From the NCBI GenBank assembly GCA_020310875.1, contig CM035430.1, positions 106,681,979-106,745,978 on the forward strand: DNA of 64,000 nucleotides, in the 5' to 3' direction. Shown in pieces: positions 44,758 to 55,792 of the stretch (positions within the stretch are counted from its first letter, which is position 1; the number at the start of each line of letters is the position of its first letter). The DNA comes from Ceratopteris richardii (lineage: Eukaryota > Streptophyta > Polypodiopsida > Polypodiales > Pteridaceae). Below the pieces are notes generated by a model. The model had not been told where the DNA came from. It saw nothing but the letters and a program-made list of their open reading frames with translations, and ran no database searches. The position numbers and the translations under genes are program-made.

Positions 44758-47700
44758 ATCAATTGAGGTTTTCTCTGTCTTCTTTATACTTGCCATGTCC
44801 TTGAACTTTTGTAACTTAGGTCCATCCAAACTCTTTGTCATCATATCTGCCACTTGTTCTTTTGTTGGAGTATACATCACTTCAATCTCTTTATCAAGTA
44901 CCTTTTCCCTCAAGAAATGATACTGAATCTCTATATGCTTAGTCCTGGCATGAAAAACAGGGTTAGCTGCCAAATACAAAGAACTCATATTGTCTCCAAA
45001 AATTATTGGAGTACTATGATCAATCTCAAAACTTTTCATCAAGGTCTTCAACCATATGACTTCTTTTGCAGCTTCTACCATTCCCTTATACTCAGCTTCT
45101 GTGGATGATAAAGCAACTGTATGTTGCTTCTTTGAACACCAAGACACTAACTTGTCTCCAACATAACATAGATATCCATGGGTAGACCTTCTATCATCTG
45201 AGTCACCTGCCCAATCTGCATCACTAAACACTTTGATTCTTGTGTCAGAAGTGAAACCATAATACAAACCTTCACTTAGGGTTCCCTTGATATATCTGAG
45301 TACCCTTTGGGCTGCAATCCAATGAGTCTTCTTTGGACAATGCATAAATTGTGACAACACACCCACTGCATATGATAGATCTGGCCTTGTCAAGGTAGCA
45401 TAAATCAAACTACCTACCAAACTCTGATATTTCTTCATGTCATTGAACTCTTCACCTCCATACCTGCTTAATTTATGATTTACCTCCAATGGTGTAGTTG
45501 AGGTCTTGCAATCTTCCATGTTAAACTTGACTAGAAGATTCTTCAAGTATCTCTCTTGTGAAACATATACTCCATGTTGAGTATACACAATCTGCATTCC
45601 TAAAAAATAAGATAAGTTTCCCAAGTCACTTATCTTAAACTCCTTCTCTATTTGCTTCTTGAGTTCATTGATTCCTTGAGCATCTATTCCTGTAACAATA
45701 ATATCATCAACATAAATGCACATGTAAATATATCCATTTTCACTTGCCTTCACTAGCAAGCTACTATCTGCCTTTGATGCTTGAAATCCACATTCATTCA
45801 AGAACTTGACCAATCTGTAATTCCAAGCTCTTGGGGCTTGCTTTAATCCATATAAAGCTCTCTTGAGCTTACACACATAATCTGATTCAATTGACTCCAT
45901 AAAGCCTTCTGGTTGCTCCATATATACTTCATCTGCAATGTAACCATTAAGAAATGCATTCTTCACATCCAATTGTGATAATTTCCATCCCTTGCAAGCA
46001 GCAATAGCAATCAATGTCCTAATTGTAGACATCTTAGCAACAGGACTAAAGGTTTCATCATAATCTACCCCATAAGTTTGGGCATAACCTTTGACCACAA
46101 GTCTAGCCTTATATCTAGACACCTTACCATCTGCAAACCTCTTTGTTTTATATACCCACTTGCATCCAATGACCTTCTGATTCTTTGGTCTTGGTACTAA
46201 TTCCCAAGTTTCATTTTCAAGTAGAGCATCATACTCTTCTTGCATTGCCTTTTCCCAATTCTGTTTACCTTTGGCTTCTTCATAAGTAGTTGGATCTTCT
46301 TCTGTTTTCACAATGTAGGCATAATCTTTTGTTGTTAGGAAAGATGTATCATAACTATACCTTATAGGCTCTTTCCTTTCCCTTGTAGATCTTCTGATTT
46401 CTGCACTTCTTGAAGTTTCAGCCTCATTTGATTCTGGATCAAATCTTGGCCCTTCTTCTACATGATCCTGCACTCTACATCTAGAGTCAACTTCATCAAC
46501 AATTTCTTCACAAACTTTTACCTTTGCCTTTCCTTTTCTTTGAACTTCTTCAACACCTGTATACTCATTTGGTGATCCTGAATACCACACATTTTGCTCA
46601 TCAAATGTCACATCTTTAGTAACAAGAAATTGCTTTGTGGATGGACTCCACAACCTATAACCCATCTGTCTATCATCATATCCAATAAACACATACTTCT
46701 CTGCTTTTGGTTCTAGCTTATGTCTTAATTGTGAAGGAACATAAGCATATGCAATACATCCAAATACTTTGCAATGATCAAGACTAGGCTTCTTACCCCA
46801 CCATGCTTCATAAGGAGTTCCTCCATCCAAAGCTTTGCAAGGCAACCTATTCACAAGGTATGTTGCAGTGTTAATGGCCTCTGCCCATAAGTAATTTGGA
46901 CAATTCTTTTCCTTCATCATGGCTCTTGCAAATTCTACAAGAGTCCTATTCCTCCTTTCTGCTACTCCATTTTGTTGAGGGGAGTACCTGCAAGTCACTT
47001 CTCTTTTGATACCTGCATTCCACAAATAATCATCAAACTCTTTTGAGAAATACTCTCCCCCTCCATCTGATCTTAACCTCTTTAGCTTTTGTCCTGTGAT
47101 CCTTTCTGCATAAGCATGGAAATGTTTGAATGTCTTGAAAACTTCTGATTTATCCTTGATTACATACAAAGTAATCCACCTGGTTGCATCATCAACAAAC
47201 AATACATAATATCTGGATCCATTTATGCTATAGTCCCTTGAGGGACCCCATACATCTGTATGAACCAATTCAAGCATATTTGAATACTTGTACCCTGATT
47301 TGTTATAAGAACTTTTATGTGCTTTACCTAATTGACAAGCTTCACACTTGTACACCATATGTTGCCCTTCAATATTTGGCAATCCAAGCACCACCTGATT
47401 CTTTGACATCTCCTTTATAGCTCTCTCATTGAAATGACCTAGCCTTTTATGCCATAGGTCTAATTCAGATACCTTTTGACCTCCATAGGTAAACAATGCA
47501 TGTCCCACATTACCTTGGACTTTGAGAGTGAACAATCTTCCCTCCTTTTTACCTGCAATTATGGTTCTATATCCCTGATTTGGATCTTGTACATAGACAC
47601 CATCATTTGTAAATCTTACCTCATATCCTTTCTCCACAATTTGCCCTACACTTATCAAATTTTTAGGAATAGTAGGGACATAAAGTACCTTGCTCAGAAG

Positions 47701-48924
47701 TGTACTTCCACTCTTTGTCTTCACTGATCCAATGCTCTCCACTTTATGTTTAGTATTGTCACCTGTTTGAACTGTATGTCCATTCACCCTTGCTTCCATA
47801 TCAGTCATCAAGGATAGATTCCCACTCAGATGGTTGCTACACCCTGAGTCAATATAAAACACTCTTTGATCTTCTCCCATTGATTCATGAGTTGCATTCA
47901 AGATAAGAGTCATGTCATCCTTCTGATCTGATGCATAATTGTAATAATTATTGTTGTAGGACTGAGATTGGAAGTTCCTTCCACCTCCTCTACCATATGA
48001 TGTCCTACCACCTCTTCCTCTGAAATTGCCTCTTTGGTTTCTGCCTCCTCTACCTCTTTGATTATAACTCTGATTGTTGTATCCTCCACTTTGATTGTTA
48101 TACCAACAATCATTTGCCAAATGATTTGTTCTGCCACAAATCCAACAAGCTTTAGCATTATCTTTGTTCTTACCTCCTCTTCCTTTACCTCTGAAATTTG
48201 TCTTCCCTTTTGTGAAGTTGGCTTGATTTGAATTCCCTTCATCTTCATTTGATTGCTTTCCCTTGCCATTCTTTTTCTTGTCTTTGGAGTACATAGCTTG
48301 ACTTGTACTTCTATCATTGTCTCCTTTAAGATCCTGCTCAAAGGTTAGCATGTGTCCTAGCAATTGATTAAGGTCAGGAGTAAAGTGATCAAGTGACAAT
48401 TCTATGGACAAGATAAAAGGCTTCCACTTCTCATCACCTCTTAGGCCTGTAAGTATTTGTCTTACCAACTTTTCTTCTTCAATATCTTCATCCACTGCTC
48501 CCAAGCTATCTGCAATATCTTTCATCCTTGCCACATAATCTGAAATTGATTGTGAGCTCTTCTTCTTGAAGGTTGTGAACTCAGCCCATAGTGAGGACTT
48601 CCTTGACTTAGTTGTATTTTGGAAATGCTCTTCCAAGGCATTCCAAACATCTGTAGCACTTTCCAAACCTCTGATGTGAGGTAGAAGATAATCATTTACA
48701 GCCATGTAGATGATGCTCCTTGCTTGAGCATCCTTTCTCATCCAAGTCTTCAACATTGCAAGTTCTTCCCTAGTAGGAATACTTGGATCTGCAAACTCTG
48801 GTTTTTCTTCATCTCCTGTAATAAATGATATAAGATCTTTGCTCATGAGGTGTGCTTCCATCCTCATGGACCATGCTGGATAGTTCTCCCTATCTAGCTT
48901 ATCAATCTGCAAACTTTCTCCCAT
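44752..48924 (-). CDS. Intact copia gag-pol polyprotein (element F)
   Basis: Single uninterrupted 1390-codon frame, ATG 48922-48924 to TGA 44752-44754, encoding all functions for copy-and-paste transposition. Order: UBN2-type gag (about residues 1-220); zinc knuckle CWICGRTNHLANDC (about 260) followed by an Asn/Gly/Arg/Tyr-rich stretch; protease YIDSGCSNH (about 355); integrase HHCC (WHKRLGHFN..CEACQLGK, about 494-530) and catalytic D, D, E (HTDVWGP about 557, RSDGGGEY about 619, GVAERRNR about 656); RT with LDVKNAFLNGYI (about 985) and YVDDIIVTG (about 1075); RNase H with DADWAGDSDD (about 1235) and SSTEAEYKG (about 1278). All catalytic motifs recognised are present. The ATG lies 232 nt after the LTR and begins the MGESLQIDKLDREN gag start shared with element D. 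Activity is plausible but unproven. Confidence 0.95.
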   Translation of the reverse strand: MGESLQIDKLDRENYPAWSMRMEAHLMSKDLISFITGDEEKPEFADPSIPTREELAMLKTWMRKDAQARSIIYMAVNDYLLPHIRGLESATDVWNALEEHFQNTTKSRKSSLWAEFTTFKKKSSQSISDYVARMKDIADSLGAVDEDIEEEKLVRQILTGLRGDEKWKPFILSIELSLDHFTPDLNQLLGHMLTFEQDLKGDNDRSTSQAMYSKDKKKNGKGKQSNEDEGNSNQANFTKGKTNFRGKGRGGKNKDNAKACWICGRTNHLANDCWYNNQSGGYNNQSYNQRGRGGRNQRGNFRGRGGRTSYGRGGGRNFQSQSYNNNYYNYASDQKDDMTLILNATHESMGEDQRVFYIDSGCSNHLSGNLSLMTDMEARVNGHTVQTGDNTKHKVESIGSVKTKSGSTLLSKVLYVPTIPKNLISVGQIVEKGYEVRFTNDGVYVQDPNQGYRTIIAGKKEGRLFTLKVQGNVGHALFTYGGQKVSELDLWHKRLGHFNERAIKEMSKNQVVLGLPNIEGQHMVYKCEACQLGKAHKSSYNKSGYKYSNMLELVHTDVWGPSRDYSINGSRYYVLFVDDATRWITLYVIKDKSEVFKTFKHFHAYAERITGQKLKRLRSDGGGEYFSKEFDDYLWNAGIKREVTCRYSPQQNGVAERRNRTLVEFARAMMKEKNCPNYLWAEAINTATYLVNRLPCKALDGGTPYEAWWGKKPSLDHCKVFGCIAYAYVPSQLRHKLEPKAEKYVFIGYDDRQMGYRLWSPSTKQFLVTKDVTFDEQNVWYSGSPNEYTGVEEVQRKGKAKVKVCEEIVDEVDSRCRVQDHVEEGPRFDPESNEAETSRSAEIRRSTRERKEPIRYSYDTSFLTTKDYAYIVKTEEDPTTYEEAKGKQNWEKAMQEEYDALLENETWELVPRPKNQKVIGCKWVYKTKRFADGKVSRYKARLVVKGYAQTYGVDYDETFSPVAKMSTIRTLIAIAACKGWKLSQLDVKNAFLNGYIADEVYMEQPEGFMESIESDYVCKLKRALYGLKQAPRAWNYRLVKFLNECGFQASKADSSLLVKASENGYIYMCIYVDDIIVTGIDAQGINELKKQIEKEFKISDLGNLSYFLGMQIVYTQHGVYVSQERYLKNLLVKFNMEDCKTSTTPLEVNHKLSRYGGEEFNDMKKYQSLVGSLIYATLTRPDLSYAVGVLSQFMHCPKKTHWIAAQRVLRYIKGTLSEGLYYGFTSDTRIKVFSDADWAGDSDDRRSTHGYLCYVGDKLVSWCSKKQHTVALSSTEAEYKGMVEAAKEVIWLKTLMKSFEIDHSTPIIFGDNMSSLYLAANPVFHARTKHIEIQYHFLREKVLDKEIEVMYTPTKEQVADMMTKSLDGPKLQKFKDMASIKKTEKTSIDD

Positions 48925-49143
48925 CTTGTGTCCACCTGTGTATTGAAATCTTCAAGCTTTACAAACAATGTATGTACCTTTACTTCGAATCAAGACTCCT
49001 TTTGCCTTTCTTGATGTCAATTTGTCTTCTCCTCGAGCTTTGACTCCAAGCTTTCACTTCTTGAACCTTCAAATGTTGAATCTCTTGAATCTGCAGCAGT
49101 CGGGATCTTTCTTTCTTCAAATTTCTTCAAATTGATGTCTCCT

Positions 49144-49155
49144 GCTCTGATACCA
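49144..49155 (-). promoter_or_regulatory. Primer-binding site of element F
   Basis: GCTCTGATACCA on the plus strand, exact complement of TGGTATCAGAGC, one base from the 5' LTR. Confidence 0.92.
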
Positions 49156-49156
49156 C

Positions 49157-50181
49157 TGATGGAGAGTGTTAATCTCCAAAAGAACAACCTATTCTTGTGA
49201 TTAGAACACCTCTATACCAAGAATAAGTCAAAACCTTTCACACATTTAAAAGATCAATTACTAGCTATCAAGAAATTAACAATTCTGTGAAGAGGATGAT
49301 ACACAGAAAAGTCTGCTGCAGTATTTCTTCACATTGACCTATCAACTCTGTAAAGTTTTTGATGAAACTTTGTACGAATCATCTCCTAGAGATTGCGCAT
49401 CTATTCCAAGTTAAATCTCTTCAAAAGATTAAGTGTAGCTTGAGAAATCAACTTCTCAAGTTACCTATGTCAGAAACTGTACTTCTGAGAAGTCGATTCA
49501 GACACCCCTAACTTCTTAACTTTGATTCTCACAATATCTAACCCGTTTTGCCAAATGCTTTTAGCCACGAGTAGATCACCTTCCAACTTAAAGATTAAGT
49601 GCTTTCTTGCACAAAACTTTAAACTATGGAGTGTGCACTGACCAAAAAATTAAACACGAAATTTGCGCCTGTTTCAGAGAACTGTAGACATTCAACACAT
49701 ATGAATGTTCCTACTCACAATTCTCCTAGCCTGTTTACAATTGGACTCTGAAATTCAGATCACAGGCTCATTAACTAACAACTTAGATATCCTCAAAAGG
49801 ATTTCACAAATGATCAAACACAGAAGGAGCAGACACGAAAAGATCGGGCGCAATATTTCTTCATTAACTCAGAAAATTACAACTGAGTGATGAGAGCTAA
49901 CACAAACTCACTTTCCTCTATCTCTTGACTTCTATCTCCCTCATTCTTGACTTCTAACTAATGTCACATATGCTCTCATACATGCCCCGACTTTTCTCAA
50001 GGTATTTATAGATAATTTGTACATAATTCTTACTGAACAAAAGATCTAAGTCATCTATGACTATGCTAATGTACATATGTGTACACTTCTGATTGTAATC
50101 TTCTTCCACACTTTAGGAATTGATTCTTCCTTCATCATTTGATCTTCTAAGCCTTCAATTGGTGATTGGTATGCACCAACA
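49157..50181 (-). repeat. 5' LTR of element F
   Basis: 1025 bp, one difference from 43719-44743; followed by CCATC. Confidence 0.95.
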
Positions 50182-50186
50182 CCATC

Positions 50187-50273
50187 TACTCTTGGAGTTC
50201 ATTTGGCTGGTGTAGATCAAGGATTTTGCAACACCTCTTCATCTTCAAATACATACTTATCCATCTCTTCACA
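50187..50273 (+). repeat. 5' LTR of element E, right part
   Basis: TACTCTTGGAGTTCATTTGG to CCATCTCTTCACA, matching the end of the 3' LTR (55792) except for 6 extra bases (CCATCT region). Confidence 0.9.
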
Positions 50274-50274
50274 G

Positions 50275-50286
50275 TGATATCAGAGC
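50275..50286 (+). promoter_or_regulatory. Primer-binding site of element E, one mismatch
   Basis: TGATATCAGAGC, one base off TGGTATCAGAGC; only 13 nt separate it from the gag ATG at 50300. Confidence 0.75.
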
Positions 50287-50299
50287 AAGGTTGGACAAC

Positions 50300-53200
50300 A
50301 TGGCAGATGGATTTCCTTCATCAATTGACAAATTGGATAGAGGTAATTACTCAGCTTGGTCATTAAGGATGGAAGCTTATCTCCAAGGTAGAAGTTTATA
50401 TGGTTATGTGGCTGGAGATGAAGTTATGCCAAGTTTCAGGAACAAAAGTCAACCAACACAAGAAGAGCAAGAAAGATTGAGCACATGGTGCTCCAAGGAT
50501 GCACTTGCAAGGTCTTATCTCCTCAACTCTATCTCAGATTTTTTGTTGCCTCACATTAGAAGTTGTAAGACATCTCAGGAAGTGTGGGATGCACTTGAAG
50601 CTTTCTTTTCTTCAAGTACCAAAGCTAGGAAGCATCAACTATGGCTGGATTTCACAACTCTCAAGAAGGCTCCCAAACAAAATGTGACTGATTTTGTCAC
50701 AAAGCTCAAGGACATAGCGGATCAGTTGGGAAGCATTGGAGAGGTAATAGATGAAGAGGAAATTGTAAGGCAGGTCATCAATGGCTTGAAGGCAGATGAT
50801 AAGTGGGAAGCATTCACCACAGCTATGGATTTGTACATGGACATGCATGTACCTGATTTCAACACACTCATTGGACAACTACTTACTCAAGAGGCAAAGC
50901 TTATCAAAAATGGAGAAAGCTCTAAAGGTAATCAATCTTCAGCTTTATACACGGATAAAAGCAAGTCTAAAGATAACAAAGGAAAGGCAAAGAAAGTGGA
51001 TGATGAAGCAGGTACATATCAAGCTAACTATGCAGGTAGAGGAAGACATGGCAGAGGTAGAGGAAGAGGAGGTAGACAAGGCAGGGGGAGATCCCAAGAC
51101 TCCAACTCATGTTCTATTTGTGGATTAACTAATCATACAACTGAAAATTGCTTTAGGAATTCCAGGAATCAAAGAGGCAGAGGATACAATAGAGGAAGTT
51201 ATGGATACTCAAGAGGAAGGTTCAACAACTACCATGGCAACTACAACAACTACAATCATTCAAACTATCAAGGAGGCTACAAAGGAAGGAGAGACTACAA
51301 TAACTACACAGAAGACTCAAACAAAGAGGATTCATTATTGATCATGAACATGGCTATGCCACAAGGTAAATCTGATGAGCATGTTTTCTACATAGATTCA
51401 GGTTGTTCAAATCATGTGGCAGGAAATGTGGCACTCCTATCAGATTTAGAAGATCCAAAGAATAAGCATGAGGTACAAACAAGAGATGATACAAAACATC
51501 CTATGGAGAAAATAGGCAATGTCAAAGCACCTGATGAAAACATCAACCTACTCAGTAAGGTACTCTATGTCCCTACCATTACAAAGAATTTGATAAGTGT
51601 TGGGCAGATAGTAGAGAAAGGGTTGCAAGTCAGGTTCACAAAAGCAGGAGCATTTGTTGAAGATCCAAGTCAAGGATTCAGAAGAATTGCAAAAGCTGAA
51701 AAGACAGGTAGATTGTTCACATTTGAATTACAGGACACTAGAAACATTGCTCTCTTTAATTATGGTAGTCAGACACTCACAGAATTGGAAGTATGGCACA
51801 AAAGGTTAGCACATATTGGTGAAAGGTCATTAAAGCAAATCTGCAGGGACCAAAGTGTACTTGGACTCCCTAATTTGTCAAAACAACATATGATTTATAA
51901 GTGTAGTGCATGTCAATTTGGAAAGTCTCACAGGTTACCATTCATGAAGAAAGGTTATATGCATGGAGATCTCTTAGAGTTGGTTCATACAGATGTATGG
52001 GGACCTAGCAAGGAAGCTTCAATATCTGGATCAAGGTATTATGTTTCCTTTATTGATGATTGCAGCAGATGGACTATCCTATTCTTTATGAAACACAAAG
52101 ATGAAGTTTTTTCATGTTTCAAAAGATATTTGGCTCTTGTGGAGAATCAAATAGGTAAATCACTAAAAAGGCTAAGGTCAGATGGAGGGGGAGAATATTT
52201 CTCCCATGAGTTTGATTCTTTTCTTCAAGAAAGAGGAATCAAAAGAGAGGTAACTACAAGGTACACTCCTGAGCAAAATGGAGTGGCAGAAAGGAGGAAT
52301 AGGACGATTGTTGAAGCTGCAAGGTCTATGTTAAATGAAAAGCATTTACCTAATTACTTATGGGTTGAGGCTGTATCTACAGCCACTTACTTGATTAACA
52401 GGTTGCCTTCAAAATCCCTTGATGGGATGACTCCATATGAGGCTTGGAATGGAAGAAGACCAAGCTTAGATCATTGTAAAATTTTTGGATGTATTGCTTT
52501 TGCTCATGTTCCTTCACAGGTTAGAGGCAAGATGGATCCAAAGGCAGAAAGGTGTGTATTTATTGGATATGACAACAATCAAAAGGGCTACAGGTTATAC
52601 AACCCTACCAACAAAGGATTCTTGGTAAGCAGAGATGTAGTTTTTGATGAGAACAATTCATGGTATGAAGATTCATGCAAGAAGATCAATTTACCATATG
52701 ATCTTGAAGAAGATTTTCCAAAGCTTGGTAGAGAACAATCAAAGATTGAAGAACAAGACACCTCAGAGGATGATGAAGAATCTCACATAAAAAAGATCAA
52801 AGCATGGAAGTCTAAAGGTAAAGCAAAATTGCAGGAACTTGGACATGAAGCATAATCATCACATCATGGCCTAAGAAGATCTATGAGGGAAAAGAAAAAA
52901 CCAGAAAGGTATGGGTTTGACACCTCATTAGTAACTAAACATTCTATCTACATAGCACAGGACATAAACCAAGAGGAGCCATCATCATTTGAAGAGGCCA
53001 AAGCAAAAACAGAATGGAAGCATGCAATGAAGGAAGAGATTGAAGCACTTGAGGAAAACAACACTTGGGATTTGGTGCCCAAGACTTCATCCATGAAGGT
53101 AATAGGTCAAGATGGGTCTATAAACTCAAGAAGAATTCTGATGGTTCAATTAACAGGTATAAGGCAAGGCTTGTGGCTAAAGGCTTTGCACAAACTCAAG

Positions 53201-54494
53201 GAATTGATTATGAGGAGACTTTCTCTCCTGTGGCAAAGATGCCTACTATTAGGGTTTTGCTTAGTATTGCCTCTTCCAAGAATTGGAAGATACTTCAACT
53301 AGATGTAAAGAATGCATTCTTGAATGGTTGGATAACAGAAGAGGTATATATGGCACAACCGCCTGGTTTTGAGAATCAAGTTTATCCTGATTATGTGTGT
53401 AAACTTAACAAAGCATTGTATGGTCTCAAGCAAGCTCCAAGAGCTTGGAATTTCAGGCTTGTTTCATTCTTGCAGGACAAAGGCTTTCAACCAAGCAAGG
53501 CAGATCCTTCACTCTTTATTAAAAAGAGTAATTCTAAGGTCATCTACCTATGTGTTTATTTAGATGATATTATAATGACAGGAAATGATGCAGATGGTAT
53601 GAAGAAGATCAAAGATCAGATGAGAGAAGAGTTCAAGATAAGTGATTTGGGTTCACTTACCTACTTCCTAGGTTTGGAAGTTGTCTACAAAGATCATGGT
53701 TTGTTTCTCACTCAAAGAAAGTACATTAAGGACATGTTGGCAAAATTCAAGATGCAAGATTGTAAGATTGCAGGTACTCCAATGGAGGTCAATCACAAAT
53801 TGAGCTCACATGAACTCATAGAGGACATCACATCATATCAAAGTCTAGTGGGTAGTCTCAACTATGCCACATTGACAAGAGTAGATATATGTTACAGTGT
53901 GAGTGTGCTAAGTCAATTTATGCACACACCAAGGAAACCACATATGGATGTTGCCAAAAGGATTCTCAAGTATCTCAAAGGAACCATAAATGAAGGACTT
54001 TATTATCCTTATGTATCTGATTTAGGTTTGAAGCTATTTTCTGATGCAGATTGGGCTGGCTCCAAGGAAGATAGAAGGAGCACTTCAGGTTATCTTACCT
54101 TTGCAGGTTCAAAGCTTATTTCATGGTCATCCAAGAAGCAACCCACAGTTGCTCTCTCTTCTACTGAAGCTGAATATAGAGGTCTTGCCATAGCTACACA
54201 AGAAGCTATGTGGATGAAGACATTATTCAAAGATCTTGGATTGGAGTTTGGAACTCCAACTATTTTTGGTGACAATATGAGTTCTATTCATTTGGCTGCT
54301 AATCCTATTTTTCATGCAAGGACTAAACATATTGATATCACTATGTATGAGAGAAGGTTCTAAGCAAAGAGATTCAAATATCATATGTGTCCACTCATCA
54401 ACAATGTGGAGATATTCTAACCAAAGCATTGGATGGTACAAAGCTTTGCAAATTCAAGGCTATGATTGGTTTGCAGGTAATCTTGGAAGATTGA
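50300..54494 (+). pseudogene. Gag-pol of copia element E, one stop and two frameshifts
   Basis: First open to TAA 52853-52855. The ATG at 50300 (MADGFPSSIDKLDRGN) follows the LTR by only 26 nt. Gag; zinc knuckle CSICGLTNHTTENC (about residue 275); Gly/Arg/Asn/Tyr-rich linker; protease YIDSGCSNH (about 365); integrase WHKRLAHIG..CSACQFGK, HTDVWGP, RSDGGGEY, GVAERRNR. After the stop the same frame continues (52883) to a single-base loss near 53107, where MKVIG meets WVYKLKK. RT with LDVKNAFLNGWI and a variant active-site box YLDDIIMTG (Leu for the usual Val; both catalytic Asp kept); RNase H with SDADWAGSKEDRRST. A small deletion near 54340 shifts the last ~50 codons (KEIQISYVSTHQQCGDILTKAL pattern), which end at TGA 54492-54494. 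Non-functional. Confidence 0.92.
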
Positions 54495-54512
54495 AGACCT
54501 CAAGCATACTTG

Positions 54513-54526
54513 GCTTGAGGGGGAGC
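54513..54526 (+). promoter_or_regulatory. Polypurine tract of element E
   Basis: GCTTGAGGGGGAGC directly before the 3' LTR, the same core as in elements D and F (GAGGGGGAGC). Confidence 0.85.
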
Positions 54527-55792
54527 TGTTGGAGCAAGTCTATGACAAGCCTAAGTATTGGCTTGAGTCTCACAAAGTCTTAGAAGAAGCTTTAAAAAGA
54601 AGACTATGTAAAGTTCACTTGTGAACTACCTCTTGTAACTTTTGAAGAGTTTACTTAATATAAAAGTAAGAGAATCTTAAGTGGTTGAGTCCACTTGATC
54701 CAGAATGGAAAGAGGAGCCACGAATTCGTGATTTGTGGTAGGTAGAGAATCAAATCAATCATTGATTGATTGGAGAGTGAGTGAGGGAAGTTAGCCTCCC
54801 AAACTCAACTATAAATAGATGGCAGTTTTAGTCGTGGTTAGAGAGACCTATGTGAAGACCTCCAAGAGCTGAGCTTTATGCCATATCAAGGTGTGATTAC
54901 AAGGCACACATATGTATCAGTAAGTCATTGTATTGTAGAAGCAATATACTTTCATTTTCATGATTATTTGAGTTCATCTTTCCATGTTCTTGTGAAGTGT
55001 ACTACTCAGTGCCATTACTCTCAGTTTTTCTCGGTCAGCTTGCAGAGATGTTTTCTCTGAGCTTGGTGCATCATTTTCAGTTGTTTAACTTGGTAAAGTT
55101 AGCTCTATAAGTCTACTATATGCTCATAAATTTTCATGTCATTTGAATGTTGCAATCTTCAGTTATGTTCATTTGATGTCAACAGGGTCTGTTCATCTTC
55201 ACCTCTCTGTCAGGTACCCGACTTTTTTACTCATCTTGTCAGAGGTGTGTCTCAGTGGTTACTTATCCAAATTCAGTGATTTAAAGCTTGTTGGATTCAG
55301 CTTACTGTCTAATATAACCATACAAAGTTTCATAATCAATGGATTTCTACATTTTGAGTTATGGTGATTTTTCTGCTCACTGGTCTATTTCTGTAGCAGC
55401 CCGTGAAAATTGGGATGATATCATCACTTGTTAAAACTCATTCTCAGTGTGTGCTTTGTTATTTTTGATGAGATTACTCTTGAAAGTTAGATCTTTAAGC
55501 TAACTAGATTCCCCAAGAGGAATTGAGCTAATTGCTGCTGTGATCAGAGAATTATGTAAAACACTGGACAGGTGTATGAACCAAGAATAGCAAGTTTTCA
55601 CCTCTGAGCTAACTCCAACTTATCTGTTTTGATCTATCTTTTTGAGAGTGATCTTCCAAGGTACATAGGGTGTCTAATACATCCATTGGCAAGCTAAAAG
55701 GGCCCACCATCTACTCCTGGAGTTCATTTGGCTGGTGTAGATCAAGGATTTTGCAACACCTCTTCATCTTCAAACACATACTTATCTTCACA
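54527..55792 (+). repeat. 3' LTR of element E
   Basis: 1266 bp, TGTTGGAGCAAGTC to CTTATCTTCACA, followed by GTTCC. Confidence 0.93.

Larger units (their letters stand above)
43719..50181 (-). mobile_element. Copia element F, intact and very recent
   Basis: 6463 bp on the minus strand, flanked by the perfect duplication CCATC (43714-43718 and 50182-50186) inside the 5' LTR of element E. LTRs are 1025 bp each (49157-50181 and 43719-44743) and differ by eye at a single site (GCTTGCTTGC against GCTTTCTTGC). PBS, a full-length gag-pol frame of 1390 codons and PPT are all present. It is the only element in the window with every part intact. Confidence 0.96.
42534..55792 (+). mobile_element. Copia element E, inserted in D and split by F
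   Basis: Plus-strand copia with target duplication GTTCC (42529-42533 and 55793-55797), which lies in element D's integrase codons. 5' LTR is 42534-43718 continued at 50187-50273, broken by element F; 3' LTR is 54527-55792. Gag-pol 50300-54494. Without F its length is about 6.8 kb. LTR divergence is about 1.6% plus a 6-bp deletion in the 3' LTR. Confidence 0.93.

Noticed and set aside
46950..48350. Open frames on the strand opposite the element F gag-pol
   Set aside because: Shadows of the real minus-strand coding region.
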